From Lasiodiplodia sp. COLG20 (lineage: Eukaryota > Ascomycota > Dothideomycetes > Botryosphaeriales > Botryosphaeriaceae), in contig VNWV01000006.1 of NCBI GenBank assembly GCA_009801085.1, positions 1,488,001-1,552,000 on the forward strand: 64,000 nucleotides of DNA, given 5' to 3'. The notes below the pieces were generated by a model. The model ran no database searches. It saw only the letters and a program-made list of their open reading frames with translations, and had not been told where the DNA came from. The first letter of the stretch is position 1, and each line of letters starts with the position of its first letter. Below are positions 34,409 through 45,513 of the stretch, piece by piece. The translations under genes were made by a program, and so were the position numbers.

Positions 34409-35671
34409 GATGGAAATGCAAATGTCTTGGATGTAAAAAGGCGGGCCATGTGCAAAGGCTGGAAATAAAAAAATATGGAATTCATCTGGGTTGTATGCGA
34501 TCACGAAGTGCTTCGATCATTCATGCGCAGCTGGCCTGCAGGATCTCGGGGCTGCAGGCACAGGAACGGTTGCAGGTAACGATCTACAGCACGCGCCGAT
34601 CCTACAGTCGATCGACTTTGTTCTCACAAACGCGCGCACATCAGCCGCGCTGAGCGGAATGATCGACAGGTCCTACCCCAGAGTTGCAGCGCAGCAGCAG
34701 CAAACGTCAGCTGCAAAAATATTTGCAATGCCTTGCCTTACCAGCTGGGGGCGAAGCTGCGGTACAAAGGCCAACATGAATATAAAGAGAGGCTGACTTG
34801 GTCGCACCGCGCTAGCGTGACGCCACGTTATTTGTTCGAGCGGGCACAAGGCGCCCTGCAGGTCGGTTTTTTCCAAGGATCCCAAGCCGGATAATGGTGG
34901 GTTCATTCGATGCGAGGTGGTGTGCTCTAGAACGGCACGGTCGGATGCATTGCCTGATGGACTGGTGAAGTGCGGGGTGATGGCAGCGGTAAGTCAGGTG
35001 GCCCCTATAGGTCGACTTAACGGCAGGCGGACTGCCGGTACAGGCGTAGTGCATGCCGGGTAGGGCAGTCGTGGCGGGCTCCGCCCTAGCCGTTCCGCCT
35101 CCTTTTGACGTCCTGTTTACTTAAATTTAGCCAGGGTGGATGCGACGGTAAGGTGACACCGAGCTCTCGCCGTGAACACGAGCTCTCCACCACTGCGCTG
35201 TTCTAAGCAAAACGGCGCGCCGAAGTAGCGCGGTCGGCAATACGAGCTGCCGCCTGGCTCTTGCACCACCCACATCACGGCGAACAGACCATCCAGTACG
35301 AGCCGACCGCCAGCGAGACCTGCTCTACACCGGGGCCTCATGTGATTTCCCACCGAATGCTCCGTATTCTGCTCCCTGCTCCCTTCTCCGCACCATGTCG
35401 TTACCAAATTTAGCAGTCACCGCTCTACCCGAGCTTCCACAGACTACCGTGCTGCTTGCCACTTCGATTGCTCTGACGTCGATGTGTATACGACCTGCCA
35501 GCGCAGAGCTCCTTCCATCCCGTAGCCCGCCATTGAATATATAAACGCCTCTGCCGCAGCTCCAATTCCCCTTCTCCATCACCATCACAACTCATCATCT
35601 CATCCAAAGCATCAGCTTCTAATTCCAACCACCCTCAACCCACCAACCAACCCAACCACCCCACCACCAAA
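34409..35671. other. intergenic
   Basis: 3' flank of LYS12 and upstream region of the small secreted protein gene. No gene seen. A TATA box (35538) and a CAAC-rich leader mark the promoter-proximal end. Confidence 0.5.
35538..35545 (+). promoter_or_regulatory. TATA box of the secreted-protein gene
   Basis: TATATAAA lies 127-134 bases upstream of the ATG at 35672. It is followed by a CT/CA-rich leader and an ACCAAAATG start context, the usual layout of highly expressed, inducible fungal genes. Confidence 0.6.
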
Positions 35672-36112
35672 ATGCAGTTCACCACCGCTGTCCTCGGCCT
35701 CCTCGCCGCCACCACCTCGGTCCTCGCCGCCCCGGCCGACCTTGAGGCCAAGCTCATGACCGCCGTCGCCGCCCAGTGGACCGTCACCGACTTCACCCGC
35801 ACCTGCAACGGCGACGACAGCTCCTGCCACGTCTCGTTCGGCGTCAACCGCAACGACGGCTCGGCCGTGCAGAAGTGCGCCTACGACGTGACTGGCAAGC
35901 CCGCGTCCCGCACCGACTACAACAGCGTCGCCTGCGGCGCCTACACCATCTCCTCGGGCTGGAGCGGCCAGTTCGGCGAGGGCGCCGGCTTCACCACGCT
36001 CGCCGTCACCGACCGCAAGCAGATCATCTACCCCGCCTACACCGACAAGCAGCTCGTCTCCGGCCAGGTCGTCAAGCCCGACCAGAGCTACGCTCCCCAG
36101 GCTCTGCCTTAA
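35672..36112 (+). CDS. small secreted protein, elicitor-like
   Basis: Intronless, 146 aa. The signal peptide is clear (MQFTTAVLGLLAATTSVLA-AP, cleavage near 19). The mature part is small, with four cysteines: RTCNGDDSSC, QKCAYDV and VACGAY. It has WTVTDF near its start, then YDVTGKPASRTDYNSVACGAYTIS-type and SSGWSGQFGEGAGFTTLAV blocks, YPAYTDKQL and a VKPDQSYAPQALP end. This pattern resembles small fungal secreted proteins described as hypersensitive-response inducers (for example MoHrip2-type), but I match it by memory only. Function in the host or outside the cell is unproven. Strong codon bias to C-ending codons suggests high expression. Confidence 0.8.
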   Translation: MQFTTAVLGLLAATTSVLAAPADLEAKLMTAVAAQWTVTDFTRTCNGDDSSCHVSFGVNRNDGSAVQKCAYDVTGKPASRTDYNSVACGAYTISSGWSGQFGEGAGFTTLAVTDRKQIIYPAYTDKQLVSGQVVKPDQSYAPQALP

Positions 36113-38588
36113 ATCATTCATCAGAGATGATAGGATGATGGAGATTCGGCCGCGCTCGTGACGCGATGGGATTGGGTTGTTCTTCATGCTCCTTTTTCAA
36201 TGTTCTCTGCCTTGCCTTCTTTGGTTTTTGGATTCGGAGGATGTTTGATGGAAGGGGTTACAGATGGACACGCGGTCTTGAGTGTTTTTTGCGAGAAGCG
36301 GTTTCTTCTCTCTTGTTTGATGACGATGGATCATGGGGTGTGTGATGGGAAAAAGAAGGGTTCACGACAAGTTCTTTTTAATGCGTAATTATTAATCAAA
36401 ATTTCGCAATCAGTGCTATATATTGGCTCCTTTTGCTGTGAAATGTTTTTTGACTGTTCTAACTACTCCGCCTTTGAGGGTTGGTGATGGCAACAAGGAA
36501 TCACTCACCATGCGACCACTGTGACTGTGTTGGGGAGGAGGGAGCCGGTCTGCAGCCAACCTTCTCAATGGGACGACCTGAGGCCACGGTTGTCAAACGC
36601 TCTAAACTGACGATCACCGGGTTTCATTCTTCATAGTGAGCTACAGCATCGTCAGATGGTATGCGTCATCATCACCATAACGCATCAATGATGAGTCAGA
36701 CGTGTTCTCGAGTCTTCTGAACTCGGCGATCGAGGAGGAAGCCAATCCGCCTGCAGCAAAGTCGGTAGGCCACCGCGAAGAAAAACAGCCAGTATTGCCT
36801 CGGAAAATCCGATTATCATGGCTTCAAGTTGCCGTAGATTCTCGCGTCTTTTTGAAGCTGAAATGGACCAGAAATGTATATACTTACACATTCCAATGGT
36901 CTCAGTTGCTCAGACGGACTGCCCATGGCGGTCAAGTGGTGGGGTCATGCATAGAAAGAACCATGCGTGAATAGGACGTGATATCATGCATAGATCGTGT
37001 GCGGAAGGGCGTGGCGCGTGATTTTGGCGGCGTCCAGAAGCCGCTTGGGGCCGCTCTGGGAAGTCGGTATGGATGTGGGGTATAAAGGCTTGAATTTCGG
37101 ATGTACTTCTTCTTGCTTTGTGCAATTGGACTTCTTCGCTCTCATGCCATTTTAAGAGAGCTAGGGAAGCTTAATCTAGGACGAATGGCAATTCCACTTT
37201 TGTTCTCGGGTCTCTGTTTCCATGAACGCACTGGTTTGCGAGTTCAATTTTCCAATGATTGCACACTGAGTAGCGTCATCATTTATCTCAGCACATCATC
37301 ATCGTAGAAAAATGCTGCCATTTAACAGCCATCAAATGATTTCATCATCCACTGCACTTACTGCGTTTCAACTTTGAGGATTGTAGGCAGAAGAAAGCAT
37401 CCTCCAACTGGCTGCATAAGAAAAATAAAACAGCAAAGGCAGTATGAGTAATGAATCCGTTGCGGACGCCGAAGCGTTCTGACAATTGCACTCGATAATA
37501 GAAGACCAGTCTGTTGGTGTTTGAAAGCAGCAGAAACTCCACGCACGCCTTTATATATCAAGAGAAGAAAAGCCTATTCAGGAGGCTTTGTCGGGGGATC
37601 ATGGGAGGGTGCCACCTGAGTCAAAGCTCCTGTGGCAGTTGCAGGGCTCGTGTTCACGCTTTTCGTGGCGTGCAGAGCGCACGTGAAATGGCTCGGAGAC
37701 ACAGCACATGCAGCGTGAGAGCTTTTACTACCATTAAAGAATATTTAAGAGGGCCGTCTCCAAAGATACTGAGCGTTGTAGTTGTGCTGATATCCTGTGG
37801 TAGAACTAACCTTCACCAGAGAACGGACACTTTGGGCGGTCCTCCGGCTCCCCAACACGCACACCTATGTCTTGAAATTTCTTCCTCTGCGCTCTCCAAC
37901 GCTGACCGGAATATACTACCCATACTGAATATCATCATCTCTCCAAAATGCCGCTGTTCAGCAACTTTCAGCGGCAACGCAGCATCAGCGCGCGCCATTC
38001 CATGTTCATCGCATGGCTAAAGCTAATGCGGCGGCCGCAGCAGTGGAGTGGACGAACACAAGAAACACAAAAGTGCTGATATAGTATCAGCTGTGAAAAA
38101 GCCAGCAGCAGCAGTAAGCTAGCCGAGGGTACCAGAATTCTGATGAGGTTCTGTTCCCTTGCTCTGATTACTGTTTGAAGTTTAGAATGTGGATAGCATG
38201 GCCTGGTTTTGTATAGAAAAGGCACAGAGATCCGCAGCTGGTGGCATGCGATGGCTCCATTGCATGTGACTGATCCGGTAACGCAGGTGATTTTTGGAGT
38301 GGTGTGCATCGGCCGACACGGGAAATGTCAAAGATCATAGATGAAGTACACAACGCTGGCCTACCCAGTGACCTCAACCCTCCAAAGCTCACGGTAGCCA
38401 CCTTCAATGCATCATATACGTGAGAGCATGATCATGACATGAAAAATCTACAATGTGTCTTCTAAGCCTTCTGTCCCAGCAATAGTGAAACAAACGGCAA
38501 TAGTACGGATATCTACCAACGCCAAAAACAGCCCATTGAACTCCTAAACTAAACCATAAAGCTGCCACAAGCAGCCACAACCCCACAC
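36113..38588. other. gene-poor stretch
   Basis: About 2.5 kb between the secreted-protein gene and the 3' end of SRS2. A/T-rich; only short ORFs without recognisable features. I see no tRNA, repeat array or transposon end. Confidence 0.5.
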
Positions 38589-41500
38589 TCACATCTTCCT
38601 CCTCGCCGGCGCCGTGAACGGTTTATTCACACCGCCAGCACCCCACCCCTGCACGCTCCTCCTCATCCCCAACGTCTTCCTCCCAGACGCGGAAGATCCG
38701 CTGGCGGTCAGCTTGGCCATTGACGTGTTATGCATCGTCGCCGCCGGCACAATATCATCCACCACCGACCCCACAGTACCAGCAGACGGATCGCCGTCCC
38801 CATCCCCACTATCACCACCACAGCCATTGCCGTCCTCCCCGGGCCCCTTTTCCCCATCCTCCACAGCATCATCCCCATCCGGCGGCGGCGGCGAGCTCGA
38901 CATGAAAGAATACGGCCGCCGACGCTGCACCTTCTCCGGCGGTGGCTCGTACAACGGCAGGGCTTCATGAGCTTCGCCCTCGTATTGCTTGCGCGCGGGC
39001 CGCCCGGGCACAGGAGCCGTGCGCAGCTTATGCCCCAGCGCAGCGGAGGCGCTCGGGTCCGTGGCGCTACGCGACAGGGCTGGAGGCGGTGGTGGGGCGT
39101 GCTGCGCGGGCCGTGCTCTCGCGTTCTGGACTCTTTCCAGAGCTGGCGGCGGAGAAATGGAAGCCGTTTGGAAAGGCGCCGTAAGGCTGCGTTTGATGGG
39201 CTGATGCTGCTGTTGGCGGCGTGGTGGCGGTGGGGGATGCGGCGGGCGGCTTGCAGCTGTGGCTGCATAAGGCGTCGGCGTGGCTGCGGCTGCACTCTTG
39301 AGCTTCTTCTCACGCACGAAGCTTATCGCGTCGCGCACCTGCTCGTCCGGCGAGGGTTCGGGTTTCTTGCCGGCCGCCGGTCTGCCGAAGAAACTCGTGA
39401 TGCTTCCCTGGCCGGGAGGTAATAGTGGTTTTGACCCTGTCTTACCGCCTTTGATCACATCGTGGTGCTGCTGCTCGCGCGCTCGTCCCTCGTCCCGGGC
39501 CTGGGCCCTGGCGTGTTCTCGAGCAAGCAATTTCTCCGCGCGCTGCAGCGCTTGGGCTTCCTCGATCTCGCGCATCCGTGCGCCGGCGCTCATGAACCCG
39601 GCCGCCGACGACACGGGGGGTACCGTGGTGTTCGATATTGAAAACGATGAGGCTTGGTCCATTGTTACAGAAATATTATTTCCGGTCAGGGACACGGGCA
39701 CGTAGTCGTTCGGGCGCCGGCGCTTGGAGCTGGGTTGTTGTTCGTCGGAGATGGTTCGGCGGTTGAAGAAATCCCAGGACTTGGTTTCCGGGTCCACATC
39801 TTCGCCGTCGAGCGGCCAGTAATCGTCTTCGATGCGCTCGACGAGCTCACGGCCTTGCCTACATTCCGGTTCAGGGGGGCAATCTCTGCGAAGAATCCGA
39901 GCGAGGTCCTGTGTGAGAGTGTATCTGAACTTCGGACCTTGCTTGATGAAGAAGTTTTCCATCTTGGGGTCGGACACGAATGGTGACAGTTTCGTGTTCT
40001 CCTTTTGTGAGTTTTTGACCGGGCAGCTTAGGTATAGAAGCGACTGCGCTCTGGTCATACCCACGTAAAGCAGCCGCCTCTCCTCATCGTGGTCTTCGGC
40101 TCTTGAATGCGGTATCGATCCCTCGTACGCAGCTGGAATGAAAACGACAGGCCATTCAAGGCCCTTAGCCGCATGGATGGTCGATATTGTGACTTGCTCG
40201 GTGGCCACACCTTCCTCCTGTTGGACTTCGGTGGATAGCGCAACATTCGCTAAGAATCGGGCAAGCTCGTCCTCGGCGCTTGATAGTTCGCGTTGCTCGA
40301 CACCTTCAATTATCGGTAACGCATCCTCGTTCAGTGCCGCATCATCATCTTCAGCTACCGAAGCATCCGTAGCTTGAGCGATCAGCTCTTGGACGTTGGC
40401 CCATCTTCCATCAAAATCTTCGGGATGAGATTTTTGAAGGTACTCCTGGAACGACAGCTTCTTCATGACGTACGAGATGAGATCCAAGAGAGTGCATCCG
40501 GCCGGTTCCGAAGCTTTCATCTTCTTTTGTGAAGTCAGGATGATGTTCACAAATTCCGCTATGCCTTTCTCAGCTGGAGTGCTGAGTTTGGTCTTGGGTC
40601 TTCTGTTTCCCTGGGCTGCACCAAGAATGACATTCCAGAGGGAGGCTTTTCTCTCTTCCGCTTCCTCCAGTAGTTTCTGGACGGTCGCCTCGCCGATTCG
40701 TCGGGCAGGAGTGTTGATAATACGGGCAAGAGCATCATTGTGATCAGGACGGTTGATGACGCGAAGATAGTCTAGAAGGAGTTTGACTTCAATGCGGTCA
40801 AAGAAACGCAGACCGCCTACCATACGATACGGAATACCTGCTTTGCCAAGCGCAGTTTCAATATGGCGGGACAGGGCAGCAGAGCGAAGCAGAATGGCGT
40901 AGTCGGAGTAATTGAGAAGCTTGCCAGTCAATGCTTGAGAGCGTTGGATCTCAGTAACGATCCAAGACGCTTCGATTCCTGCAGAGGGTAAGCGACGCAA
41001 TACAGGAACTTCACCGATGCAGTGTGTTGCAAACAGCGCCTTTGCGGGTCGGCTTTCATCTTGCTCAATGACCTGCTGTGCGGATTGGAGGATGGCACCT
41101 CCGGATCTGTAGTTCTCTTGCAGGATTGATACCACCGTCTCCGGGTAGTCTTTCTGCATCGTCTTCAGATTTTTAATCTCGGCGGATCGAAAGCCGTAGA
41201 TGCTCTGGTCTGGGTCACCGACGATGGTGATGGTCTTCTGATACTGAGCCATAAGGCGCATGAGGTCATACTGTACGTGGTTCGTGTCCTGAAATTCATC
41301 GATAAGCACGGCCTGAATGTTGGACACGCATTCCGGGCGTTTTCGTAGGAGGTCGGCACAACGCAGCAGCAAGTCATCGTAGTCCAGGAGATTGGAGGCT
41401 TTCAAGGTTTCTTCATACTCGGAGTATATGGCAGCAAACTCTTGCTGTTCTGCGTGTTTCTGGGTGGCGGCGTATTCATGGCAGCCGATGCTCCGGGCCT

Positions 41501-41936
41501 TGAGTCCGGATATGCGTGAGCGGGCAACAGAAGGTTCGGTACTATAGCCGCGACGCTTGATGATACGCTTGATTATGGCATTGGTATCGGAAGTATCGGC
41601 GATACCAAAATTCTTTTCGATGCCGATATGGTGGCCGTAGAAACAGAGAAAGCGGCGAGCGACCGAGTGGAAAGTGCCAAGAATGAGCTTGGCCTCGACA
41701 CCATGGCCGACCAGACCGCGGATGCGCTCTTTCATCTCACGGGCAGCTTTGATGGTGAAGGTGCACACGATGATGTTCCATGGCTTGAATCCGCAACATG
41801 AAGTAAGGTACGCGACGCGTGCAGTGAGGGTCTTGGTTTTGCCAGAGCCAGGAGGCGCGAGAACCTGGAGTACGGTCGCCGGGCTCGAGACGGCACTCCT
41901 TTGCGCGTCATTGAGGCCGCCGAGCAAGGCATCCAT
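38589..41936 (-). CDS. SRS2: Srs2-type UvrD-family DNA helicase
   Basis: Intronless frame of 1115 aa. The helicase core (about 1-690) has Q motif LNDAQRSAV, Walker A APPGSGKTKTLTARV, motif Ia CTFTIKAAREMKER, FHSVARRFL, Walker B VLIDEFQDTNHVQYDL, motif III VGDPDQSIYGFRSA, motif IV LQENYRSGG, motif V TISTIHAAKGLEWPVVF and motif VI RRLLYVGMTRA. The C-terminal region is disordered and Pro/Gln-rich and carries QGSITSFFG, a good PCNA-interacting (PIP) motif, as expected of Srs2. By homology it is a 3'-5' translocase that strips Rad51 filaments and limits recombination. Residues 700-1115 contain poly-Pro and acidic low-complexity tracts typical of filamentous fungi. No frameshift seen. Confidence 0.93.
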   Translation of the reverse strand: MDALLGGLNDAQRSAVSSPATVLQVLAPPGSGKTKTLTARVAYLTSCCGFKPWNIIVCTFTIKAAREMKERIRGLVGHGVEAKLILGTFHSVARRFLCFYGHHIGIEKNFGIADTSDTNAIIKRIIKRRGYSTEPSVARSRISGLKARSIGCHEYAATQKHAEQQEFAAIYSEYEETLKASNLLDYDDLLLRCADLLRKRPECVSNIQAVLIDEFQDTNHVQYDLMRLMAQYQKTITIVGDPDQSIYGFRSAEIKNLKTMQKDYPETVVSILQENYRSGGAILQSAQQVIEQDESRPAKALFATHCIGEVPVLRRLPSAGIEASWIVTEIQRSQALTGKLLNYSDYAILLRSAALSRHIETALGKAGIPYRMVGGLRFFDRIEVKLLLDYLRVINRPDHNDALARIINTPARRIGEATVQKLLEEAEERKASLWNVILGAAQGNRRPKTKLSTPAEKGIAEFVNIILTSQKKMKASEPAGCTLLDLISYVMKKLSFQEYLQKSHPEDFDGRWANVQELIAQATDASVAEDDDAALNEDALPIIEGVEQRELSSAEDELARFLANVALSTEVQQEEGVATEQVTISTIHAAKGLEWPVVFIPAAYEGSIPHSRAEDHDEERRLLYVGMTRAQSLLYLSCPVKNSQKENTKLSPFVSDPKMENFFIKQGPKFRYTLTQDLARILRRDCPPEPECRQGRELVERIEDDYWPLDGEDVDPETKSWDFFNRRTISDEQQPSSKRRRPNDYVPVSLTGNNISVTMDQASSFSISNTTVPPVSSAAGFMSAGARMREIEEAQALQRAEKLLAREHARAQARDEGRAREQQHHDVIKGGKTGSKPLLPPGQGSITSFFGRPAAGKKPEPSPDEQVRDAISFVREKKLKSAAAATPTPYAATAASRPPHPPPPPRRQQQHQPIKRSLTAPFQTASISPPPALERVQNARARPAQHAPPPPPALSRSATDPSASAALGHKLRTAPVPGRPARKQYEGEAHEALPLYEPPPEKVQRRRPYSFMSSSPPPPDGDDAVEDGEKGPGEDGNGCGGDSGDGDGDPSAGTVGSVVDDIVPAATMHNTSMAKLTASGSSASGRKTLGMRRSVQGWGAGGVNKPFTAPARRKM

Positions 41937-42657
41937 GGGTGTTGGCGGTAACGTGTCGTGGGATCGCGGGCAGAAAACAACGGGTCGGCGAGACGCGAAT
42001 CGGGTTGGCGCGTGAGCACGTGATGCAACCTGACAACCTTATCCTTGAACAATGCAAAGCTTAATCAGACAGCAAGCTGAAGAGGTTCATGCTCTTCGCA
42101 TTCCAAATATTACTATTAAGCTACTCTATGACGGTGGAATTCATGTCTTGGCTGCTACTGAACTAGCTGCTGTCCTCCGGGCGTGTGGCGGAAGAAACAC
42201 CTGCCGAACCGCCGACCCTCCCTCACCTCAACACCATTCGGAACCGAAACTTTTGATCGAAGTAGCTAAGAATAAGGAAAGAAAGACTAACATTTTTAAT
42301 TCCTAAGAATAAGGCCATTTGAAACCCAGGCAAAAAAAGAGAGAAGAAAAAAAAGGTGCCCTCCTTCACCTCAACACCATACCAGAATCGTAGCTTCAGC
42401 AAAGTAGTCCAGAAAAAGAGAACCATCACACCAACATTTTTGCGCCCCAATGGCGAAGGGTATCGAAAGCCCAAGCAGGAAGAAAGCAACCTTCCCTCGC
42501 CTTAACACCATCCAGAATCATGACTTTTCATCAGAATAAGAAAACCACCACACCGGTATTTTTTAGTCCCAAGGGACCAGAACCATCGAAAGGCCAAGCA
42601 GTATCCTCCGCGCTTCCCCGTCTTTTGTACAGTCAACAACCCCATAAGAGTTCCCAT
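41937..42657. other. upstream region of SRS2 with degenerate tandem repeat
   Basis: Lies between the SRS2 start and the 3' end of the next minus-strand gene. No gene seen. Three diverged copies of a repeat fill 42218-42605. Confidence 0.6.
42218..42605. repeat. three-copy degenerate tandem repeat, about 130-143 bp unit
   Basis: Each copy begins with C(T)TCACCTCAACACCAT-like sequence: the AACACCAT core falls at 42230, 42373 and 42504. GAA-rich sequence with AGTAG or AGAATAAG follows, then ACACC(A/G)(A/G)TATTTTT-like sequence, a CCAAGG/CCCAATGG-type block, and (A)TCGAAAGCCCAAGCAG in copies 2 and 3. Copies are diverged and A-rich, spaced 143 and 131 bp apart. They sit in the likely 3' UTR of the downstream gene. 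Confidence 0.75.
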
Positions 42658-43734
42658 CTACTCCTTCCTCGGCTTCGCCAAGCGCCTGAACTTCCTCATC
42701 GGGACCACGACGGGGTCCTCATCCTCATCCGACTCGTTCTCCACGGCGTCAGCCTTCCTCTTCTTTGCACCAGAAGAGGGAGTCGCCTTGCCCTTGGCCT
42801 TCTCCCTCTCCTCCTTCTCCTTCTTCTCCCTCATCCTCCTCTCCCTCTCCTCCCTGATCTTCTTCTCCCTCAGCTCGCGCTTCCTGAGCTTCTCGGCAAG
42901 CATCTCCCTCTTCCTCTCACGCTCCTTCCTCCTCTCCACGGCGCCAGCCCTGCGCATCTCCGCTCGAGTCGAGCGAGCCGCCTCGGCCTCAGCCGCTTCG
43001 GCCTTCTCGACGCGCTCGCGCACCGCCTTGGGCCAGAAGCCGCGGTTGACGTGCATCAGGCCGCGCGGGATGATGCTGCCGTCGGTCGGCGCGCCCGGGT
43101 AGGCCGACGACGCGAACGACGGGAAGTCGCTGTCCTCCTCCTCCTCCTTCTTCTCCTTCTTGCCCTTGTTGCCAGCGCCAGCACCCTTGCCACGACCGCC
43201 CTTCTGCGGCTTGCTGTTCGCCGCGTCCAGCGCCTCCTTGTTCTCGCCCAGCAGCGTCTCCAGGTCCGCCGCCGAGACCAGGGCCGTCGGGTTGCGGGCG
43301 CGGACGGGCGGCGCGGCGGCCGAGGAGCCGGGGACGAGGGCGGCCTCGCGCAGGCGGAGGCGGCGGCTCTCGGCGCTGTCCGTGTCCGTGTCGGTGCGGT
43401 GGTTGCCCGGGTCGTTAACGTTGACGGCGGCCGGGCCGAAGAGCTCGAGGTCGACGGCCGTCTCGGCGCGGCGGGCGGCGGGGATGATGCGGTCGGGGTC
43501 CTGGAGGAGATCGGTCAGTAGGGGATGGGAGGGGAGGACGAGGGAAGAGGGGGGACTTACGGTGGTGGGATCGTTCTGGTTGACGGCGACCTGGCGCTGC
43601 ATGGCGATTTGCATCTGGCGGTTGGCGCTGCGGTTGGCGGCGCGGTGGCGGTCGATGAACTTGTCCATGAATACCTTCTTTCCCTTCTCACGGATGACAC
43701 CCTTGGCCTTGTCCATGATGGCGTTGGAAGGCAT
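42658..43734 (-). CDS. charged low-complexity protein of unknown function (338 aa)
   Basis: Start MPSNAIMDKAKG at 43734; the long open frame above it lies in the leader. Two exons (43734-43561 and 43500-42658) flank a 60-nt intron with GTAAGT, CTACTGACC branch and CTCCAG. The intron is a multiple of three and has no stop, so unspliced RNA would also be translatable. The N-terminus is basic and helical (KFIDRHRAANRSANRQMQIAMQRQ). The middle has DPDRIIPAARRAE and a conserved-looking GLMHVNRGFWPKAVRERVEK. The C-terminal third is a continuous Arg/Lys/Glu helix followed by GAKKRKADAVENESDEDED and a basic end. Nuclear or nucleolar location is likely from composition; no family recognised. Confidence 0.8.
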   Translation of the reverse strand: MPSNAIMDKAKGVIREKGKKVFMDKFIDRHRAANRSANRQMQIAMQRQVAVNQNDPTTVSPPSSLVLPSHPLLTDLLQDPDRIIPAARRAETAVDLELFGPAAVNVNDPGNHRTDTDTDSAESRRLRLREAALVPGSSAAAPPVRARNPTALVSAADLETLLGENKEALDAANSKPQKGGRGKGAGAGNKGKKEKKEEEEDSDFPSFASSAYPGAPTDGSIIPRGLMHVNRGFWPKAVRERVEKAEAAEAEAARSTRAEMRRAGAVERRKERERKREMLAEKLRKRELREKKIREERERRMREKKEKEEREKAKGKATPSSGAKKRKADAVENESDEDEDPVVVPMRKFRRLAKPRKE

Positions 43735-44315
43735 TGTTTTCAGGTGGTGGTGCGTAGCTGTGTGTAGAGTGTTTGGAGGGATGGATGAGGATTGGTTCAA
43801 GATGCTGTGCACCAACGTTAGATGATGATGATGCGTGTATGCGTGCAGAAGATGACCTCGATTCGTCTCGGGGCCGGGAGTGTGTTTGTGTATGTAAGTG
43901 CTTAGTGGGAGATGTACCGAGTTCGTCGGGGCGAGGAGGAAAGTGTCCAGAGGCGCTGGATGGAAGGATATTTGAAGACCGCCCTCGAACGTGAATACAA
44001 GGTCACCAGGGCAGATTAAGCGAGCTGGCACATGCAGCCCGACGCATTGTTTATAGACTGTGAGTGAATGCGTGGGCTCTGGCAATTCTGATTGGCTGGT
44101 ATGCCCCATTCACGACCTCAATCGGGCGCTGCAATCACTGCACTGGCACCGCCCGCACAGTTTTCCCGCGGCTCCGATTGCATAGCTACGCGCGAGTTAC
44201 CCTTTAGGGCAATTGACTCAATTGCTTCTCATGTGTTAACGCGTCCCGATCCTGTGTCAACTCCGAACTGTTCACCAACTTCACAGCCCCCCGCGCCCAC
44301 CACCGTGAAGTCGCA
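43735..44315. other. divergent promoter region
   Basis: 581 bp between two divergent starts. Contains GATGATGATG and GTGTGTTTGTGTATGT-type simple sequence but no gene. Confidence 0.5.
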
Positions 44316-45513
44316 ATGGTATGTCCTCATAGCGCTTCTCGAGCCATACAAGCTAAAATTCTCAGAACAAGAAGATGGACGCAAAAACCTCGAGCAAGAA
44401 GCCAAAGCGCACGCCTAAGAACGCGGCGCGGGTAAGTTCCAATCCATAACACTGGCTCGTCGACTCCGCACACCCGCATTATCCTCGAACAATGTCGCCC
44501 TCCTGGGCCTTGTTGCAAAACAATCACCTCAGAACAAGCATTCAAATAGCACTGACGCCTCTCGCCAGAGCGCCCACGGCCAGCGCATTCACAACGCGTC
44601 GTGCAAGCCACCTACACCCGTTCCAACCATGAGCAACGACAACAACCTCAACGTCCGCACCCGCTCCACCGCCCGTCGCGAAGCCGCTATCATGACCGCC
44701 ACTCCCAGTCCTAGCGGCCGCGCTCCCTCCGCGTCGCCCCAAGGCAACGCCAACAGCAAGAAAGAGATCAAGGAGACGAAGAAGAGCGTACGTTTCGCCC
44801 TCGAAGACGACGACGTCGTCGCCGACGTCAACACCACCACCGCGAAAGACAAGCCCAACCCCATCCAGCCGGCCACCACCTCTGCTTCTTCTTCTTCAAC
44901 TGCACTTACCCCACAGCGTCCCCGCCCCCTCTCCGCGCCGCGCCTCCTCGAGCAGCTCCTGGCCCGCAACCCCGACTTCGCCGCCGTCCACGCCCGTCTC
45001 TGCGCTCCCTCGGCCGCCCCGCGTCTCATGATCCGCCAGATCTTCTCCGACGCTCGTCGTGGAAAGTTCAGCGAGGGTACTACCTCTACTGCGAAGGCAT
45101 CTCCGAACGAGGAGGAGGAGAAGCAGGAGATGAAGAAGAAGCTGGACAAGAAGGAGAAGGGCAAGCTTCTCTGCAAGCTGATCGCCCGCATCACCCACGA
45201 CACGCGCGACGGCCGCGACGAGCTGGCCAACGCCGGATACTTCCTGCAGGTGCTGGAGGAGGTGGAGCGCACTCGCCGCGGTTCTGACAACGCCGACGCC
45301 GGTGCTGCTGGTGGCGAGGGAGTGGAAGGCGTCATGCCGTGGCTCGTGGAGGAGGTGTTCAAGATGCTCGTCATCCTGGTCAGCTGGAACAGGCAGCTGG
45401 CGCCGCGCGAGAAAGGAGAGGATGCGGGCTGTGTCTTGTCGATGCGCCAGGTGCTGAGTCTGGTGGAGGACGAGATCGAGGCCGCGGCGGGGATCGTGCA
45501 TGGAGCTGTTTGA
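44316..45513 (+). CDS. protein of unknown function with RVxF-type motif (about 337 aa)
   Basis: Proposed exons are 44316-44318 (ATG only), 44366-44431 and 44569-45513, joined over 47-nt (GTATGT...TCTCAG) and 137-nt (GTAAGT...CGCCAG) introns; all stay in frame. If the ATG-only exon is wrong, the start is the ATG at 44375 and the protein is 333 aa. The N-terminus is Lys/Ser-rich (KKPKRTPKN). KKSVRFALEDDD contains an RVxF-type PP1-docking core (KSVRF). Low-complexity Thr/Ser/Pro sequence follows, then a helical domain from LSAPRLLEQLLARNPDF to EDEIEAAAGIV, rich in Arg and Leu and interrupted by an E/K coiled stretch. No family recognised. Confidence 0.75.

Noticed and set aside
42520..43521. 333-codon plus-strand ORF
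   Set aside because: Antisense shadow of the Arg/Lys/Glu-rich minus-strand gene; its Leu/Arg composition is what the opposite strand predicts.
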